NCBI GenBank assembly: GCA_045546275.1
Contig: JAZQCM010000001.1
Location: 314,261 to 378,260, forward strand
Direction of reading: 5' to 3'
Length of the DNA: 64,000 nucleotides
From: RGIG1927 sp045546275
Lineage (GTDB): Bacteria > Bacillota > Clostridia > UMGS1883
How positions within the stretch are numbered: position 1 is the stretch's first letter; every line of letters begins with the position of its first letter. The notes below the pieces were generated by a model. That model made no database searches and was not told the origin of the DNA. It saw nothing but the letters and a program-made list of their open reading frames with translations. Of the stretch, positions 38,852 through 47,284 are shown one piece after another. The translations under genes were made by a program, and so were the position numbers.

Positions 38852-39961
38852 TCAACCTCTCTTAAAGAGCTTTTCAAGTGCTTCTTCGTTAAGATTTGCA
38901 CCTATTACACAAATTTTACCGGTGTAACAGGGACTACCATATCTTATATCGCTTTCCTCAGGAACATAGTCAAAATAAATCCAGTTTTCATCGGACTGAA
39001 CCATACCCTTTGCTCTTAAAACAAAGCCATACTCACCACTGTCAAGTGCTGCAAGAATGTTTTCCACATCTTCCTTTGTGTACTTCTTTACAGTTTCAAA
39101 GCCCCATGAGGTAAAGGCTTCGTCAGCATGATGATGGTGATGTTCATGGTCGTGGCATCCGCAGTCGCAATGCTCGTCGTGTTCATGATGGTGATGCTCG
39201 TGTTCATGGTCGTGACAACCGCAGTCGCAGTGCTCATCGTGTTCATGATGGTGATGCTCGTGTTCATGGTCGTGGCATCCGCAGTCGCAGTGCTCGTCGT
39301 GCTCATGATGGTGATGCTCGTGCTCATGATGTGCATGTAAAGCTTCCTTCAAAAGCTCTTCTTCCATGCTGCCTGTATTAAATGCATCCAAAATCTGTTC
39401 CTTGCTTAAAAGGTCAAGATGAGTTGTTATAATATTAGCATCTTTATTTATATCGCGAAGAATTTCAACTGCCTGTTCAATCTTTTCGTCTGTGGCCTTA
39501 TCGGTGCGAGTGAGAAGAATGCAGTTGGAATAATTAACCTGGTCCTCATAAAATTCGCCAAAATTCTTTCTGTACATTTTGCACTTTGTACAGTCTGCAA
39601 CAGTAATACAGCTGTCAACTTTTATGTTTTCGTCCTCGGTGTTGTTAACCGCTGCAATAACGTCAGAAAGCTTACCAACGCCACTGGGTTCAATAATTAT
39701 TCTGTCGGGGTTATAGGTTTTAACAGTTTCTTCAAGAGCCTTTGTAAAATCGCCGACCAGGCTGCAGCAAATGCAACCGGAGTTCATTTCGGTAATTTCA
39801 ATTCCTGCATCCTGTAAAAAGGAGCCGTCAACACCAATTTCACCAAACTCGTTTTCAATTAAAACAAGCTTTTCGCCCTTGAAAACATCACCAATTAATC
39901 TTTTTATAAAAGTTGTTTTCCCTGCTCCCAAAAAGCCGGAAATAATATTTACTTTAGTCAT
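38852..39961 (-). CDS. CobW-family metallochaperone GTPase with His/Cys-rich repeat
   Basis: G3E-family GTPase of 369 residues thought to deliver metal to client proteins. The N-terminal domain has SGFLGAGKTTFI (P-loop, about 9), the CxCC metal motif in NSGCICCSLVGDF (about 60), and EPSGVGKL. About residues 209-275 carry three tandem 20-residue units of the form HEHEHHHHEHDEHCDCGCHD, far richer in His and Cys than normal linkers, suggesting multi-site Zn, Ni or Co storage. The C-terminal CobW domain (GFVLRAKGMVQSDENWIYFDYVPEE) is complete. AAGGAAGA fixes the start; the gene has a consensus promoter and heads a three-gene unit. Confidence 0.92.
   Translation of the reverse strand: MTKVNIISGFLGAGKTTFIKRLIGDVFKGEKLVLIENEFGEIGVDGSFLQDAGIEITEMNSGCICCSLVGDFTKALEETVKTYNPDRIIIEPSGVGKLSDVIAAVNNTEDENIKVDSCITVADCTKCKMYRKNFGEFYEDQVNYSNCILLTRTDKATDEKIEQAVEILRDINKDANIITTHLDLLSKEQILDAFNTGSMEEELLKEALHAHHEHEHHHHEHDEHCDCGCHDHEHEHHHHEHDEHCDCGCHDHEHEHHHHEHDEHCDCGCHDHEHHHHHADEAFTSWGFETVKKYTKEDVENILAALDSGEYGFVLRAKGMVQSDENWIYFDYVPEESDIRYGSPCYTGKICVIGANLNEEALEKLFKRG
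39128..39330 (-). repeat. 60-bp tandem repeat inside the CobW gene
   Basis: Just over three copies of a 60-bp unit, in frame, coding for the 20-residue His/Cys unit. Copies differ by a few silent changes only. Confidence 0.93.
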
Positions 39962-39993
39962 ATACATTCTTCCTTTTTTCAGTATTTTAAAGT

Positions 39994-40022
39994 ATTTTAT
40001 CACTCAAAATGAAAATAGTCAA
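39994..40022 (-). promoter_or_regulatory. Promoter of the CobW-CobW-SpoVAE unit
   Basis: Minus strand TTGACT, 17-bp spacer, TAAAAT, just downstream of the GIY-YIG stop codon. Confidence 0.75.
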
Positions 40023-40025
40023 GCA

Positions 40026-40331
40026 TCACAATAGTCTTTCAAAAATAGTTTCTTCGTTATTTATCAAAAGGGTCAGAACTGCGCCTCCCTTTAAAATCAA
40101 ATCCTCTTTTTCGTTTTTTGTAAGCTGTTTTATTCTGTATTCAAGCTTTGATGCATCGCTTTTATTTTCCGCCTTCCACACAGCTTCAACGCCTAAGGGC
40201 TTGTGAGTTTTTGTATACTTTGCTCCTTTTATTTTGCCATGCAGGTGCTCTTCAAATCGCCTTTCCACGTCGGTAGTAATACCCGTGTAAAGAAAATTAT
40301 TCTCACACCTCAGAATATAAACATAGTACAA
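40026..40331 (-). CDS. GIY-YIG nuclease-superfamily protein (UPF0213/YhbQ-like)
   Basis: A 101-residue single-domain protein: YYVYILRCENNFLYTGITTDVERRFEEH carries the GIY-YIG core (here YVYI...YTGI), followed by KYTKTHKPLGVEAVWK and EYRIKQLTKNEKEDLI. Members of this stand-alone group are implicated in DNA repair, but function is not settled. The start is TTG, with GGTGGTGA six bases upstream; no in-frame ATG fits. It lies between a phosphoribosyltransferase-like gene with terminator and the CobW promoter. Confidence 0.88.
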   Translation of the reverse strand: MYYVYILRCENNFLYTGITTDVERRFEEHLHGKIKGAKYTKTHKPLGVEAVWKAENKSDASKLEYRIKQLTKNEKEDLILKGGAVLTLLINNEETIFERLL

Positions 40332-40353
40332 AAAAAATCACCACCTAAAATTT

Positions 40354-40378
40354 AAAGCCACCCTCAGGTGGCTTTTTT
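40354..40378 (-). terminator. Terminator of the phosphoribosyltransferase-like gene
   Basis: Stem AAAGCCACC / GGTGGCTTT on the minus strand, next to the stop codon; the T run is short after the stem. Confidence 0.8.
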
Positions 40379-41025
40379 TACCTTAATACAGAATATCCGT
40401 AGCCGTTAATCAAAGCATCAATTGGCTGACCTTGTTTACACAAGGGACATTCATGGGATTTGTAATTTTCAAAATCGCCCAAAAATCCCGGGTCAAAGCA
40501 GGAATAAACAGGAATATCGTCAATTGTTTTTTCCACTGTTGCAAATATTGTGCCAACACAGCTAACTCTGCCACCGTAGTACTTAACAGCTTCAATTGCC
40601 GTTTTAACGGTTTTTCCCGAGGTGTAGGATGCCGCAACAATCATAACATGCTTGCCTTTAATCATGGGCACAATGTTGTCACGGAACAAAAGCTGACTTG
40701 TGGCTGTTGGTTCAGGCTCAATAACATAAATTGAGTCATGGGCATTTACACTTGTGTAGCTTGATTTTGCAAGCTTGTCGGCAACACAGGTTCCCACAAC
40801 CTCCATACCATCAATACATAAAATTGTATCAACAATAGTATTTCTGTAAAGGTACGATGTCAATTCCTCTGCAATAGCCTGTGCTTCGGATAAACGGGAT
40901 TTTTGCGCAACAACGTCAATGTAATAGTTACAATGTCTTTCGTTTGTGGCAAAATGTCCCTTACAAACTCTTAAAAACAAATTTTTTCTTTTTGTTCCAT
41001 GCTTTACAGTATTTAATGTCAACAT
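40378..41025 (-). CDS. Phosphoribosyltransferase-fold protein, orotate PRTase-like, with altered PRPP loop
   Basis: A 215-residue cytosolic protein with a type I PRTase fold. The PRPP-binding motif region reads HVMIVAASYTSGKTV (about residues 126-140), where the usual two acidic residues (V-D-D/E-x-x-T-T-G) are replaced by AA. The end carries a CPLCKQG motif, perhaps a zinc site. Automated annotation might call this pyrE, but the loop change and C-terminal CxxC argue for a different substrate or a regulatory role. No pyrimidine gene is nearby. Terminator follows directly. Confidence 0.7.
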   Translation of the reverse strand: MLTLNTVKHGTKRKNLFLRVCKGHFATNERHCNYYIDVVAQKSRLSEAQAIAEELTSYLYRNTIVDTILCIDGMEVVGTCVADKLAKSSYTSVNAHDSIYVIEPEPTATSQLLFRDNIVPMIKGKHVMIVAASYTSGKTVKTAIEAVKYYGGRVSCVGTIFATVEKTIDDIPVYSCFDPGFLGDFENYKSHECPLCKQGQPIDALINGYGYSVLR

Positions 41026-41094
41026 TAAAACACGCCCTTTTTCTTTTATTTTACCATATCTTTACCACAAGTTCAAGATTTTTTCTGTGAACGC

Positions 41095-41123
41095 AAAAAA
41101 ATTCACCCGTAGGTGAATTTTTT
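41095..41123 (-). terminator. Terminator of the amino-acid ABC operon
   Basis: Stem AAATTCACC / GGTGAATTT flanked by A and T runs, overlapping the stop of the ATPase gene. Confidence 0.85.
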
Positions 41124-41868
41124 AAAGAACCTTATTTAAGAAATCAATTGTTCTGGGGTGCTTGGGGTTTGAGAAAATCTCCTGAGGAGTACCTTCCTCC
41201 AAAATCACACCGCCATCCATGAACATAACCCTGTCTGCAACTTCTCTTGCAAAGCCCATTTCGTGAGTTACAACAACCATTGTCATACCGTTTTTAGCCA
41301 AATCCTTCATAACCTGAAGAACTTCGCCTACCATTTCGGGGTCAAGTGCACTTGTAGGTTCGTCAAAGAGCATAACATCGGGATTCATGGCAAGTGCTCT
41401 TGCAATTGCCACTCTCTGCTTTTGTCCGCCAGAAAGCTGACTGGGATAGCTCTCAGCCTTTTCGGAAAGACCAACAGTTTCCAAAAGTTCAAAGGCTCTT
41501 TTCTTTGCGTCTTCCTTGCTTGCTTTCTTTAAATCAACAGGTGCAAGCATGAGGTTTCTGAGCACGTTCATGTTTGCAAAAAGATTAAAGTGCTGGAAAA
41601 CCATGCCAATGTTTTCACGAACCTTGTTAATGTCAATCTTTTTATCGCTGATACGGTTGCCATCTACAACAATTTCACCAGAAGTAATTGTTTCAAGGCG
41701 GTTAATACAACGGAGAAAAGTTGACTTACCACTACCGGAAGGACCGATAACACAAACAACCTCTCCCTCATAAATATCAACATTTATGCCTTTTAAAACT
41801 TCTTGATGACCAAAGTTCTTTCTTAAATCTTTTACATGGATCTTTATGTTATTCTTATCTGCGGCCAC
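41122..41868 (-). CDS. Polar amino acid ABC transporter, ATP-binding protein (GlnQ-like)
   Basis: Cytosolic ATPase of 248 residues. Walker A GPSGSGKSTFLR (about 39), Q-loop VFQHFNLFANMNVL, signature LSGGQKQRVAIARAL and Walker B DVMLFDEPTSALDPE are complete, followed by the H-loop in VVVTHEMGFAREVADR, which is typical of the PAAT (GlnQ/HisP) subfamily. It overlaps the permease gene by 14 bases. Substrate is a polar amino acid, but not more exactly defined. Confidence 0.95.
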   Translation of the reverse strand: MAADKNNIKIHVKDLRKNFGHQEVLKGINVDIYEGEVVCVIGPSGSGKSTFLRCINRLETITSGEIVVDGNRISDKKIDINKVRENIGMVFQHFNLFANMNVLRNLMLAPVDLKKASKEDAKKRAFELLETVGLSEKAESYPSQLSGGQKQRVAIARALAMNPDVMLFDEPTSALDPEMVGEVLQVMKDLAKNGMTMVVVTHEMGFAREVADRVMFMDGGVILEEGTPQEIFSNPKHPRTIDFLNKVL

Positions 41869-42544
41869 GGTTCAAGCTCCTCTCCAATGCATTTGCAACC
41901 TGCTGCAAAAGCAAAATGATTACAAGGTACATAATACCCACAATAATCCATGTCTGGAAAGACATGAAGGTTTTTGCAACAACGTTCTTTGCAGTATTTA
42001 CGAGTTCCGGGAAACCGATAACCGACAAAATAGAAGTATCTTTCAATGTAATGATAAACTGATTAACAATGCTGGGAATCATATTCTTGATCGCCTGGGG
42101 CAATACAACACGGAACATACTTCTCCAGTAAGAAAGACCTAAGCTTCGTGCCGCTTCCATCTGACCCGGGTCAATTGACTGAATACCTGCACGTATAATT
42201 TCTGACATATATGCACCGCAGTTCAATGCAAGACAGATTGTACCTGCCTGCAAACCGGAAAGCACTAACTTTATACCTAAAATAGTATCCAGGTCCAAAA
42301 CATTGTTCCAACAGTAAGGAACACCAAAATAAATAAAATATGCCAATACAATCATGGGCACACCTCTTATGAGGTTAACATAAATTGCCGAAATTGTTTT
42401 GGACACTTTATTATCCACAACACTCATAAGGCCAAAAACGATACCTAAAATGCAACCAAACAAAAGCCCCCACAAAGCAAGCAGCAACGTGTGGCCCATG
42501 GCAATTGTAAGCATCTGACCGTATGTTTCTAAAATACGTAGCAT
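41855..42544 (-). CDS. Polar amino acid ABC transporter permease
   Basis: Membrane subunit of 229 residues with about five helices and the HisM/GlnP family loop (MSEIIRAGIQSIDPGQMEAARSLGLSYWRSMFRVVLPQAIK), which contacts the ATPase. The N-terminal VNLIRGVPMIVLAYFIYFG is also typical of this family. It lies between the binding-protein gene and the ATPase gene, separated from the first by a hairpin that may lower downstream expression. Confidence 0.95.
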   Translation of the reverse strand: MLRILETYGQMLTIAMGHTLLLALWGLLFGCILGIVFGLMSVVDNKVSKTISAIYVNLIRGVPMIVLAYFIYFGVPYCWNNVLDLDTILGIKLVLSGLQAGTICLALNCGAYMSEIIRAGIQSIDPGQMEAARSLGLSYWRSMFRVVLPQAIKNMIPSIVNQFIITLKDTSILSVIGFPELVNTAKNVVAKTFMSFQTWIIVGIMYLVIILLLQQVANALERSLNRGRR

Positions 42545-42568
42545 AAATAGCGTCCTCTCTAAATTGAC

Positions 42569-42595
42569 AAGGGCATCGGAAAATCCAATGCCCTT
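42569..42595 (-). promoter_or_regulatory. Intra-operon hairpin after the binding-protein gene
   Basis: AAGGGCAT / ATGCCCTT stem enclosing GGA/TCC pairs. There is no T run, so partial attenuation or 3' end protection fits, giving excess binding protein over permease. Confidence 0.6.
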
Positions 42596-42607
42596 ATAAA
42601 TTAGTTA

Positions 42608-43390
42608 TTAACCAAGATAATTAGCAATGATTTCGTCGTATGTGCCGTTAGCACGGATATTTGCAAGACCTGTGTTGAAAAGATCAACGAGTTCCTGGTT
42701 GTCTGCATTGAAGATTGCAAAACCATATTCAGCAGGTTCATTTTCTGTGCCTTCAACAAACTTCATGTCAAGTTCGCCTGTCTTGATGGAGTACTTAAGA
42801 ATAGGTGTATCATCCATACAAGCTGCTGCAGTACCTGTCATAACAGCCTGGTAAATGTCAGCAGAAGTTTCGAGTGTCATAACTTCAAAACCATATTCTT
42901 CCTTAATGCTGTCAGCATAAGCCTGGCTCATTGTACCAATCTTAACTGCAACAGTCTGACCTGCAAGGTCAGCAAAACCTGCAATTTCGCTGTCAGCTGC
43001 AACTGCCATACCCTGAGTTGCTTCGTAGTAACCATCAGAGAAAATCCAACCTGATTCTTTTCTTGCATCAGTGATGGAAGCACCTGCAATCATACCATCA
43101 GCCTGACCTGCCTGACATGCTGCAATAGCTGCATCCCAACCAATGTACTGAAGGTCGTATGTAAAGCCCTGATCTTCACTGATTGCCTTTAAAATGTCCA
43201 TATCGATACCAATAATGTTACCATCAGCATCCTGGAATTCAAAGGGAGAAAAGCCCATATCTGTTGCAACAACGAAATGCTTAGCTGCCTCAGTTGCATC
43301 TACTGTTTCGTCTACTACGTTGTTTGTACCGCAAGCTACAAGGCAAAGACCCATGATAACTGCGAGCATTAAACACATAATCTTTTTCAT
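42608..43390 (-). CDS. Polar amino acid ABC transporter substrate-binding lipoprotein
   Basis: Exported lipoprotein of 260 residues. The signal peptide ends in a lipobox with Cys at residue 20 (LCLVAC). The mature SBP_bac_3 fold starts FVVATDMGFSPFEFQDADGNIIGIDMDILKAI and includes WDAAIAACQAGQADGMIAGASITDAR and the hinge GQTVAVKIGT, all typical of GlnH/ArtJ-type proteins. Ligand specificity is not readable; an Arg/Asp clamp for amino acids is expected. First gene of the operon behind a perfect consensus promoter. Confidence 0.95.
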   Translation of the reverse strand: MKKIMCLMLAVIMGLCLVACGTNNVVDETVDATEAAKHFVVATDMGFSPFEFQDADGNIIGIDMDILKAISEDQGFTYDLQYIGWDAAIAACQAGQADGMIAGASITDARKESGWIFSDGYYEATQGMAVAADSEIAGFADLAGQTVAVKIGTMSQAYADSIKEEYGFEVMTLETSADIYQAVMTGTAAACMDDTPILKYSIKTGELDMKFVEGTENEPAEYGFAIFNADNQELVDLFNTGLANIRANGTYDEIIANYLG

Positions 43391-43424
43391 GATAAATTAC
43401 CTCCGTAAAAATATTATCTCTCAA

Positions 43425-43453
43425 ATTATACAATAATTCTTGTAAAATGTCAA
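43425..43453 (-). promoter_or_regulatory. Promoter of the amino-acid ABC operon
   Basis: Perfect consensus on the minus strand: TTGACA, 17-bp spacer, TATAAT. Confidence 0.88.
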
Positions 43454-43466
43454 CAACTGTTTTTAA

Positions 43467-43497
43467 AAAAGCCTGCAGATATCTGCAGGCTTTTAAT
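43467..43497 (-). terminator. Terminator of the secreted zincin gene
   Basis: Stem AAAAGCCTGCAGAT / ATCTGCAGGCTTTT, perfect 14 bp, then T-rich on the minus strand. Confidence 0.88.
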
Positions 43498-43498
43498 C

Positions 43499-46099
43499 TT
43501 ATTCAACTATATCGAATTTGAAAACTTGCACCTTGTTTACGTCTTTTTCTTCTTGTGTGATTGTGCCGTCTTCATTTACTGTGAGGTAAAGCTCACTGTG
43601 CTTCATCTTAAGGTTGTAACCACCTTCAACTTCTTCCATAAAGAAAAGCTGATTATCATTCTTTGACAAATCGTATGTTATGAGCTTTGCGCCGGCAGCC
43701 GTGTTGCCTCCTGAAACATCAATTGCCTTGCCTGTACCCATGTTTACGATTGTGAAAGCATCCTCTCCCACTTTCATGAGCATCCATGTGGTATTGTCAC
43801 CATCTGCTTTGTCTGTAAAACCAAAGGGAGCACCTGTAAGGATTTTTCCGTCAACTGAAATTTCGTATCTCTCCATGCCTTCACGATCTGCTACCTCTTC
43901 AATTTCCCAAACAGCACTTTCCTTGTCCTGACCTACATAAGGTACAAAGCTTTCACCTACACCAACTGTTACTGCACTTACACCATATGTATAACGCTTT
44001 GAATACATTTTGTAACCGCCTTCGGCTTTTTCAAGCTCAAGTCTTTCATCAACTGCCCATGTGCCGCCATACTGTGTAAGAGACTTATTGTACATAGCGC
44101 TTGTGTGAAGCTGTACGGGAATATCACTGTTCTTGTTGTAGAACTTTACAAGTCCTGCAGAGTTTTCAACATAGAAGAGCTGATTGTCACTGCCTGTGTA
44201 TTCTTCAAGAATGAGCTGCGCTGTATTATCCATTGAAGAATCCTTGATTGCCCATACAAGGCCTGACTTTTTATCGGTAATTTTATAATACTTGTCAAGG
44301 CTTAATTCCTTTGCTGTTTCCACATTGCCGTATGCATCAATTTTTGATTTAATGTCTAAGATAAAGTCTTCACAGTCCTTGAAATCAGCATAATATATGC
44401 TGTCTGCACGGTACAAAAGACCCTTTAACACCTTAAGACGGTTGGGATAAACCTCTCCTACGGCCTTTTCAGTATCCTTGTCAAGAGTTGTCCAGTACAA
44501 TCTGTGCATTTCTGCCAGGTCTTCCGCCTGGTTACTGCTGCCGTAGCCTGATACAGGCACTGCGTCCATAGCTTCAGCCCATGACCAAATGCGCATATCT
44601 TCAAGCTGGTTTGTGTCTAAGATATGTCCAAGTTCATGTGCAAAGGTCTGGATAACTGCGTTTGCAGAAGGTTCATAATTGAGTCTTGCCCAGATTGTGT
44701 CGCCGCCGCCATTGTAGTTATTGGCATTGTCGCCCTTCTTCCAGATAACACGCTTTACATACTGACGAACTGCATAAGGGAATGCACCAAGACCTTCAAT
44801 CATTTTCTTAATCATTCCCGAGCCTTCTTCATTTGTTACCATAACAAACTCATGTACCTGACCTTCTACGTCGCCTTCCATCTTTACGGAGTGAATCCAT
44901 ACCTTTTCACGACTTCCACGCCAGATATCGTAGTTTTCATCAACTGTTACACCTGTAATTTCATATTTGGCACTTTCTCGGTTGGCTTTATCTCCTGTAA
45001 CCTGTCCATACGCTGTGTAGCTTGAAACTGTTTTAATCATTTCAGCCTGCAACTCAGGTGTTGCATTTTCAAAATCGTTTGCAATAAAATAGCTTTCTGC
45101 ATTATTTGCAACTGTATAGCAAGCAGGAAGATTGCCAAACATGTATCTTGTAAAGCCATCCTGTAATTCCTTGGATACAAGCTTAAAGCCTTCGGAAGCT
45201 GTAACCTTTGCAAGCATGGAATCCTTTACGTATTCAATAGTCCACTTCTGATAGTCAGAATCAGCCTTTTCTGCCTGCACCAAAACTTCACCTGAAGCGT
45301 CCATGTAAAGATTTGAGTGGTCAACACGGAGCATGTATACACCCTTTTCAATCTCCTCAAAGTTCCAGCACTGGTTGCCGCCACCATTGGAGGTGTATGT
45401 AATAAGATTCTTACCTGCCTCCCTGCTTGCAGAGGGAACGTCGATAGACTTACCGGAGGCTGCATTTGACAAGTTGAACTTCATGTTGCCCATTTTACCA
45501 AGACGCCATGTAACATCGTCGTTGTTTTCGGAGTCAACTGTTATAAGCTGAGCATTGTTCTCCCTGTTAAAATCAACTGTTGCAAGCTTTTTGCCTGTAC
45601 CAACATTTGTGATAACATAGTACTTGTTTGCAATATCAGAGGGTGTTGTAACAGTTACTGTAAGTGTTTCCTGGTCCCAGGAAACTGTTTTACCGAAAGC
45701 TTCGCTTATTGCTCTCACAGGTAAATAAACGCTGTCTTTGTAATTAATGGGATAAACAACGTTTCCGTTTACATCCTTTGCAACAAACTCCTTACCATCA
45801 ACAAAAATGTTGATTTTGTCATTGAGCTGAGCGGGCGCTGTGTCGCCTACAAACACTGTTCTTGTGTCGTTATCCCAGCTTACGTCAAAGCCAAAAGCCT
45901 CGCTCATGGCACGGATGGGCAAATATGTAGTACCTTCGTTGATAAAAGGTTCTACCTCGTTGCCGTTTGCATCATTCATTTCAAGAACAGTTCCGTCCAA
46001 CACAACCTTAATTCCGCCGAAATAATAATCGGTTGCGAAAGCAGGAACTGTTGCCATAATCATAGCTAAAGCTAAGATTAAGCTTACTAATTTTTTCAT
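43499..46099 (-). CDS. Secreted zinc metalloprotease-like protein with stalk and ricin-type lectin domains
   Basis: Exported protein of 866 residues. Signal peptide 1-22; a copper-amine-oxidase-N-type stalk domain in two repeats (about 28-150; INEGTTYLPIRAMSEAFGFDVSWD and VYLPVRAISEAFGKTVSWD); a ricin-type beta-trefoil (about 155-290); a zincin catalytic part with FAHELGHILD near 486 and the downstream SNQAEDLAEMH that may give the third zinc ligand, as in anthrax-lethal-factor-like peptidases; and two more beta-trefoils (about 612-735 and 745-866) with DNQLFF-type QxW repeats. This layout suggests a glycan-targeted extracellular protease. Single gene with own promoter and terminator. Substrate unknown. 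Confidence 0.85.
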   Translation of the reverse strand: MKKLVSLILALAMIMATVPAFATDYYFGGIKVVLDGTVLEMNDANGNEVEPFINEGTTYLPIRAMSEAFGFDVSWDNDTRTVFVGDTAPAQLNDKINIFVDGKEFVAKDVNGNVVYPINYKDSVYLPVRAISEAFGKTVSWDQETLTVTVTTPSDIANKYYVITNVGTGKKLATVDFNRENNAQLITVDSENNDDVTWRLGKMGNMKFNLSNAASGKSIDVPSASREAGKNLITYTSNGGGNQCWNFEEIEKGVYMLRVDHSNLYMDASGEVLVQAEKADSDYQKWTIEYVKDSMLAKVTASEGFKLVSKELQDGFTRYMFGNLPACYTVANNAESYFIANDFENATPELQAEMIKTVSSYTAYGQVTGDKANRESAKYEITGVTVDENYDIWRGSREKVWIHSVKMEGDVEGQVHEFVMVTNEEGSGMIKKMIEGLGAFPYAVRQYVKRVIWKKGDNANNYNGGGDTIWARLNYEPSANAVIQTFAHELGHILDTNQLEDMRIWSWAEAMDAVPVSGYGSSNQAEDLAEMHRLYWTTLDKDTEKAVGEVYPNRLKVLKGLLYRADSIYYADFKDCEDFILDIKSKIDAYGNVETAKELSLDKYYKITDKKSGLVWAIKDSSMDNTAQLILEEYTGSDNQLFYVENSAGLVKFYNKNSDIPVQLHTSAMYNKSLTQYGGTWAVDERLELEKAEGGYKMYSKRYTYGVSAVTVGVGESFVPYVGQDKESAVWEIEEVADREGMERYEISVDGKILTGAPFGFTDKADGDNTTWMLMKVGEDAFTIVNMGTGKAIDVSGGNTAAGAKLITYDLSKNDNQLFFMEEVEGGYNLKMKHSELYLTVNEDGTITQEEKDVNKVQVFKFDIVE

Positions 46100-46165
46100 T
46101 TTTATCTACTCCTTTCATTCTACCTTTTATAATACAACACTTTTGCAATCACTTCAAGCTCAAAT

Positions 46166-46194
46166 TTGACAAAGCATTGTTTTTCTGCTACTAT
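46166..46194 (+). promoter_or_regulatory. Promoter of the acyltransferase gene
   Basis: TTGACA, 17-bp spacer, TACTAT, 20 bases upstream of the start codon. Confidence 0.8.
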
Positions 46195-46213
46195 TTACTA
46201 AAGGGGTGTTATT

Positions 46214-47254
46214 ATGAAACGACTTACCTATCTTGATATTTTAAAAACCATTGCAATAGTAGCCGTTGTTCTTCTTCACGTTACAGGGCAAGGACTTATG
46301 GCATACACTGTAGGCACGCAGGAATTTAGTTTTACCCTTATAGTCAATTCACTTTTCCGTTTTGCAGTTCCTGTGTTTGTAATGTGTAGTGGTGCACTCT
46401 TTTTAAATCCTGAAAAAGAAATTCCAGTTAAAAAAATTTTTTCAAAATACCTTTCTCGCATAGTTTCGGCACTCATTTTATTCTCTGTTTTTTATGAAGT
46501 TGTTGAAATTATCCGCGTGCGTAACAACACAGGAGTTTTTGACAAAGCAGTTATTGAAAATTCAATTAATAATCTTTTGAATTTTAACACCCATTACCAT
46601 CTCTATTATTTGTATATAGTGGTAATACTTTATTTGTCGGTGCCTGTTTTAAAGAAATTTTTGCAGTCGGCAACAAAATCCGACATTTTATATCTCATTT
46701 CCTTCTTAACTGTTTTTTCGTCAGTTCTCCCCTGTTTAAGATGCTTTTATCCTTTGAACACCTACTTTAAAGGCATGACACTTCAGTATAATCTGAACTT
46801 AACCTACGGCATGCTCACCTATTTTGTGTTGGGCTATTACCTTTCACACTTTGAAATTTCAAAAAAAGTAACTGTTGTTTTAACATCTCTCGGCATTTTA
46901 GGTACAGCTACCACCTTTTTCGGCACATATGCATTAAGCATGAAAAAAGGTGTTCTTGATGAAACCTTCCTGGCAGGCAATTTCCCCAATGTTTTGCTTT
47001 CATCGGTTGCACTTTTTGTGTTGGTCAAAAAAATCAACTGCAACAGCAAGCTTTTCACCTTTATTTCAAAGGCAAGCTTTTGTATATACTTAATCCACGA
47101 TTTGTTTATAATTATATTCAATGAGCACAATTTCAACATTTTATCATTTTCACCTGTGTTATCAATACCGTTACTTACCGCATTGATATTTACTCTTTCT
47201 CTTGTTTGCTATATTGTGCTGAGTAAAGTTCCACTTTTAAAGAAAATACTGTAA
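46214..47254 (+). CDS. Acyltransferase-3 family membrane protein
   Basis: Integral membrane protein of 346 residues with about ten helices. The N-terminal RLTYLDILKTIAIVAVVLLHVTGQG carries the His of the acyltransferase-3 fold, and FRFAVPVFVMCSGALFL follows with the expected second motif. The family (OafA, WecH, NodX) O-acetylates surface sugars using acetyl-CoA from the cytosol. The acceptor could be peptidoglycan, a wall polymer or an exported glycan. One of four plus-strand protein genes, with its own promoter and a shared bidirectional terminator. Confidence 0.9.
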   Translation: MKRLTYLDILKTIAIVAVVLLHVTGQGLMAYTVGTQEFSFTLIVNSLFRFAVPVFVMCSGALFLNPEKEIPVKKIFSKYLSRIVSALILFSVFYEVVEIIRVRNNTGVFDKAVIENSINNLLNFNTHYHLYYLYIVVILYLSVPVLKKFLQSATKSDILYLISFLTVFSSVLPCLRCFYPLNTYFKGMTLQYNLNLTYGMLTYFVLGYYLSHFEISKKVTVVLTSLGILGTATTFFGTYALSMKKGVLDETFLAGNFPNVLLSSVALFVLVKKINCNSKLFTFISKASFCIYLIHDLFIIIFNEHNFNILSFSPVLSIPLLTALIFTLSLVCYIVLSKVPLLKKIL

Positions 47255-47255
47255 C

Positions 47256-47284
47256 AAAAAAAGCGTGCTTCGGCACGCTTTTAT
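47256..47284. terminator. Bidirectional terminator between convergent genes
   Basis: AAAAGCGTGC-TTCG-GCACGCTTTT, a perfect 10-bp stem with a UUCG loop, between the acyltransferase and metallophosphoesterase genes. Confidence 0.93.

Noticed and set aside
39128..39340. Regular 60-bp repeats that could be taken for a CRISPR array
   Set aside because: The units are adjacent without unique spacers and code in frame for the His/Cys part of a CobW protein.
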